Assembly: GCA_016786965.1 (NCBI GenBank)
Contig: JAEUVL010000981.1
Location: 1 to 16,447 of the forward strand
DNA from: Chitinophagaceae bacterium
GTDB lineage: Bacteria; Bacteroidota; Bacteroidia; Chitinophagales; Chitinophagaceae
Direction: 5' to 3'
DNA length: 16,447 bases
A model generated the notes under the pieces. That model did not search any database. It was given only the letters and a program-made list of their open reading frames with translations, and was not told where the DNA came from. The position numbers and the translations under genes are program-made. Shown here piece by piece: positions 14,007 through 16,447 of the stretch; position 1 is the first letter of the stretch, and each line of letters starts with the position of its first letter.

Positions 14007-16019
14007 TTATTTTGTTTTTGCTGGTACTGTGTCTTTGGTTGTTGCGGCAGGTACGGTATTTCCGGTGCTGAAGATGAGCGGTACGTTGGCTCCTGCAGGA
14101 CTTACCCGTATATACCCCTGCATTTCCTGGTGCAGGGCAGAGCAGAAATCAGTGCAATACATGGGATATACGCCGGCTTTCTCAGGTGTCCACTTCAGGG
14201 TTTGAGTTTCTCCCGGCATGATAAGCAGTTCCGCATTATTAGCGCCTTTCACGGCAAAGCCGTGTGGCACATCCCAGTCCTGTTCGAGATTGGTTACGTG
14301 GAAATACACAGTTTCTCCGAGTTTCACTCCTTCAATATTATCAGGTGTAAAATGTGAGCGGATGGATGTCATGTATACATGAATCTCATTTCCTTTACGC
14401 TCCACCCTGGCATAATTATCTCCTTTAGCCGCATAAGGATTTTCATTTTCTTCGATCTTGAATATTTTCTGACTGTTCTTGGTTATCAATGATGCTGGAA
14501 TAGCTTCTGCATAGTGTGGTTCGCCTATGGTTGGAAAGTCGAGCAGCAACTTCATCTTATCGCCATCAATGGAATAGAGCTGGGCACTTTGTGTAAGCTC
14601 CGGGCCGGTGGGCAGGTAGCGGTCTTTGGTGATCTTGTTATAGGCAATCACATATTTGCCGTGTGGCTTGCTGGTGGGCCCGCCAGGTACGCAGAGGTGA
14701 CCAATAGAATAATAGGTTGGCACCCGGTCTAATACTTTCAGGTCTTTGATGCTCCATTTTACGATTTCAGACGATACAAAGAAGGATGTGTATGCATTGC
14801 CTTTACCATCAAATTCTGTGTGCAGGGGCCCAAGACCGGGCTTTTGAACTTCGCCATGTAATACAGCTTCATATTTTAATACCGGGATACCATCGTATTC
14901 ACCATCATAGTTCTTTGCAGCAATAGCAGCCTGAATTTTAGTAAATGAGAACACAGGTATTGTAGCGGCCAGCTTGCCACTACCTACAATGTACTCCCCG
15001 GTAGGGTCTGTATCGCAGCCATGCGGTGATTTGGGACAGGGCATAAAATAGATCATATCCGGACAATCCTTAGGATCAAGCATAAGCACTTCATTTATAA
15101 TTGTGGAAGTGGCTGTATGAGTTTTGTCAGAATATTTGTTATGTGCATATTTCACTTGCTTCTTTAGCCCTTTTCCGGCTTTGGCGTATTCTTCTGCTTT
15201 TTTCCAATTCACGGCCATAATGAAGTCTTTGTCTTTTTGCGATGCATTCACTTCCAGCAGCGTGTTCGCTTTTTCTGAATTGTAACAACTGAAGAAGAAC
15301 CAGCCAGCGGATTTCCCTTTACCGGCACGGGCCAGGTCGAAGTTGATACCAGGGGTCAGTATCTGGAAAGCGATATTCATTTCACCACTTGCTTTATCTA
15401 TGCCGATAAAACTTACGGTCCCTTTGAAATTATCTTTATAGGTATTAATAGGCACATCAAGTTTGTCACCAATTGGTACGCTGAACCGGGTACCAGCCAC
15501 CACGTACTCTGAGTTTTCAGTAATGAAAGGGGAAGAGTGATTACCGGCACTGTTTGGTATTTCTATGATCTCGGCAGTACGGAACGTTTTTAGATCAATG
15601 CGGGCGATACGGGGCGTATTGTTGGCATTGCCAAAGGCCCAGCGTCCGTCATGTTCACTGCTGGTAACAGACAGTGCTATATGGTGAAGGTCGTCCCAGG
15701 GTACAAATCCATGAGATGTATTCAGCATGGGTTTTGTTTCTTCGCTATATCCCCAGCCCTTTTCGGGGTCAACAGAAAAAACGGGGATAACACGAAACAG
15801 GCGGCCGGAGGGTATACCATAAACAGACATCTGACCACTAAAACCACCGGATACAAAATTGTAGAATTCATCGTATTTACCTGGTGCAACATATACTTTG
15901 GCAGCAGCATCGCCACTAACTGCAGACTGTGTTCCTTTTGGTCTGCAGCCCTGCATCCATAGCAAACCGGCTATTGCAAACAGCAGCGGAATAATTGATT
16001 TAGGATGATAATGTTTCAT
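14007..16019 (-). CDS. nosZ: Nitrous oxide reductase, clade II type, NosZ
   Basis: This 670-residue enzyme reduces N2O to N2 in the cell envelope. The N-terminus lacks a twin-arginine motif and has a Sec-type signal ending in a lipobox-like LWMQGC (Cys25), so the enzyme is probably lipid-anchored. The seven-bladed propeller holds the CuZ ligands: His112-His113, His161 (GNHSS), His333 (SPHGCDTD), His400 (GPLHTEFDGKGNAY), His441 (GHLCVPGG) and His502 (EPHYAEA). The CuA cupredoxin domain (about 540-640) has His586 (PHGFAVKG) and CTDFCSALHQEM, giving Cys622, Cys626, His630 and Met633. The Asp where clade I has Trp, and the Sec signal, place it in clade II. It sits 64 bases after the cytochrome c gene and 59 bases before the fasciclin gene. 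Confidence 0.98.
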   Translation of the reverse strand: MKHYHPKSIIPLLFAIAGLLWMQGCRPKGTQSAVSGDAAAKVYVAPGKYDEFYNFVSGGFSGQMSVYGIPSGRLFRVIPVFSVDPEKGWGYSEETKPMLNTSHGFVPWDDLHHIALSVTSSEHDGRWAFGNANNTPRIARIDLKTFRTAEIIEIPNSAGNHSSPFITENSEYVVAGTRFSVPIGDKLDVPINTYKDNFKGTVSFIGIDKASGEMNIAFQILTPGINFDLARAGKGKSAGWFFFSCYNSEKANTLLEVNASQKDKDFIMAVNWKKAEEYAKAGKGLKKQVKYAHNKYSDKTHTATSTIINEVLMLDPKDCPDMIYFMPCPKSPHGCDTDPTGEYIVGSGKLAATIPVFSFTKIQAAIAAKNYDGEYDGIPVLKYEAVLHGEVQKPGLGPLHTEFDGKGNAYTSFFVSSEIVKWSIKDLKVLDRVPTYYSIGHLCVPGGPTSKPHGKYVIAYNKITKDRYLPTGPELTQSAQLYSIDGDKMKLLLDFPTIGEPHYAEAIPASLITKNSQKIFKIEENENPYAAKGDNYARVERKGNEIHVYMTSIRSHFTPDNIEGVKLGETVYFHVTNLEQDWDVPHGFAVKGANNAELLIMPGETQTLKWTPEKAGVYPMYCTDFCSALHQEMQGYIRVSPAGANVPLIFSTGNTVPAATTKDTVPAKTK

Positions 16020-16083
16020 AAAATTTATTTAGCAGTGTTTAAAAATGTGTGTTAACTATTCCGTTGGCTGTTTGTTGTTTTAT

Positions 16084-16447
16084 TTACTTCACGCCGTCAT
16101 TGCTGCGCATGAATTCAAGTATTTTCCTGGCTTCTTCTTTTGTAATGTTTTGGTTTGGCATCCTCACCATACATAATTCCAGCAGCTTTTGTGCTTCCGC
16201 GTCTGTTTCAAGCATCATGTCCACATTGGTGATCATGTTCATGATCCAAACTGGTTGTCTTTTTTGTGTTACGCCTTTCCAGCCGGGTCCTACTAGTTTT
16301 TCTTCAGTAAGTCGGTGGCAGGATTGACATTTCATTTCATACATACCTTTTCCTGCAGCTATCATTGCTTTATCAAGAGGAGTGCTGAGGGTGATGTCAG
16401 TTTCTTTCAATTCCGTGCCATGTGTTTCAGGTTTGTCTTTCGCCAGT
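16084..16447 (-). CDS. Small c-type cytochrome (5' end beyond window)
   Basis: The frame is open to the right edge, so the N-terminus and any signal peptide are outside; a TTG at 16410 is not the true start. The visible 121 residues form one cytochrome c domain with the heme motif CQSCH, preceded by AGKGMYEMK. GPGWKGVT follows, as in class I cytochromes. The axial Met is probably in VRMPNQNIT, followed by a terminal helix (EEARKILEFMRSN). It lies directly upstream of nosZ with a 64-base gap and is probably co-transcribed. Electron delivery to NosZ from the quinol or cytochrome chain is its likely role, by analogy with cytochromes beside clade II nosZ. The partner is inferred from position only. 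Confidence 0.88.
   Translation of the reverse strand, partial: LAKDKPETHGTELKETDITLSTPLDKAMIAAGKGMYEMKCQSCHRLTEEKLVGPGWKGVTQKRQPVWIMNMITNVDMMLETDAEAQKLLELCMVRMPNQNITKEEARKILEFMRSNDGVK

Noticed and set aside
14007..14100. Truncation or frameshift of NosZ C-terminus
   Set aside because: The CuA domain is complete through Met633; the Thr/Ala/Lys-rich tail (about 640-670) is only a flexible extension.
16408..16410. TTG as the start of the cytochrome c gene
   Set aside because: The frame continues without a stop to the window edge, and a periplasmic cytochrome needs a signal peptide, which must lie further upstream.
1..16447. CRISPR arrays, tRNA or rRNA genes, insertion sequences
   Set aside because: No regularly spaced repeats, cloverleaf-like sequence, transposase or terminal inverted repeats were seen on reading; short palindromes are isolated.

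Overview
This window looks like chromosomal DNA from a Bacteroidota bacterium, probably of the order Chitinophagales. The evidence is a CcoN-CcoO fusion, a short single-heme CcoP, a lipoprotein-type clade II NosZ with no Tat signal, A-rich start regions with little Shine-Dalgarno sequence, and moderate GC. The genus assignment is an inference from gene style, not from a marker gene. I see no rRNA, tRNA, CRISPR array, transposase or other mobile element, and no gene-free stretch above 300 bases.

Left part (1-6194, minus strand): a cbb3-type (high-affinity) cytochrome c oxidase locus in the order ccoI, ccoS, ccoNO fusion, ccoQ, ccoP. ccoP runs off the left edge. ccoI encodes a copper-exporting P-type ATPase that supplies copper to the oxidase. 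A 226-base gap between ccoI and ccoS holds a possible Crp/Fnr-type box and two overlapping short reading frames.

Middle part (6195-8495): divergent from ccoI is a regulator that joins a receiver domain to a Crp-like sensor and HTH. A near-perfect Fnr/Crp palindrome lies in the shared intergenic region. An inner-membrane-anchored M23 (LytM) protein follows, and a small heat shock protein faces it convergently.

Right part (8736-16447, minus strand): a nitrous oxide respiration cluster. In transcription order it holds a cytochrome c (start beyond the right edge), nosZ, a fasciclin-domain lipoprotein, a NosL fused to a polytopic membrane domain, nosD, nosF, nosY and a RIC/ScdA/YtfE-type di-iron repair protein. 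A strong intrinsic-terminator hairpin sits between the fasciclin gene and nosL, splitting the cluster into a structural half and an assembly half. Another terminator lies downstream of the RIC gene.

Together the genes form a low-oxygen respiration island. The cbb3 oxidase handles traces of O2 and NosZ reduces N2O. Both need copper delivery (CcoI; NosL/NosDFY), and the RIC protein probably repairs nitrosative damage. No nitrite or NO reductase gene is visible here, so the window alone does not show a full denitrifier.
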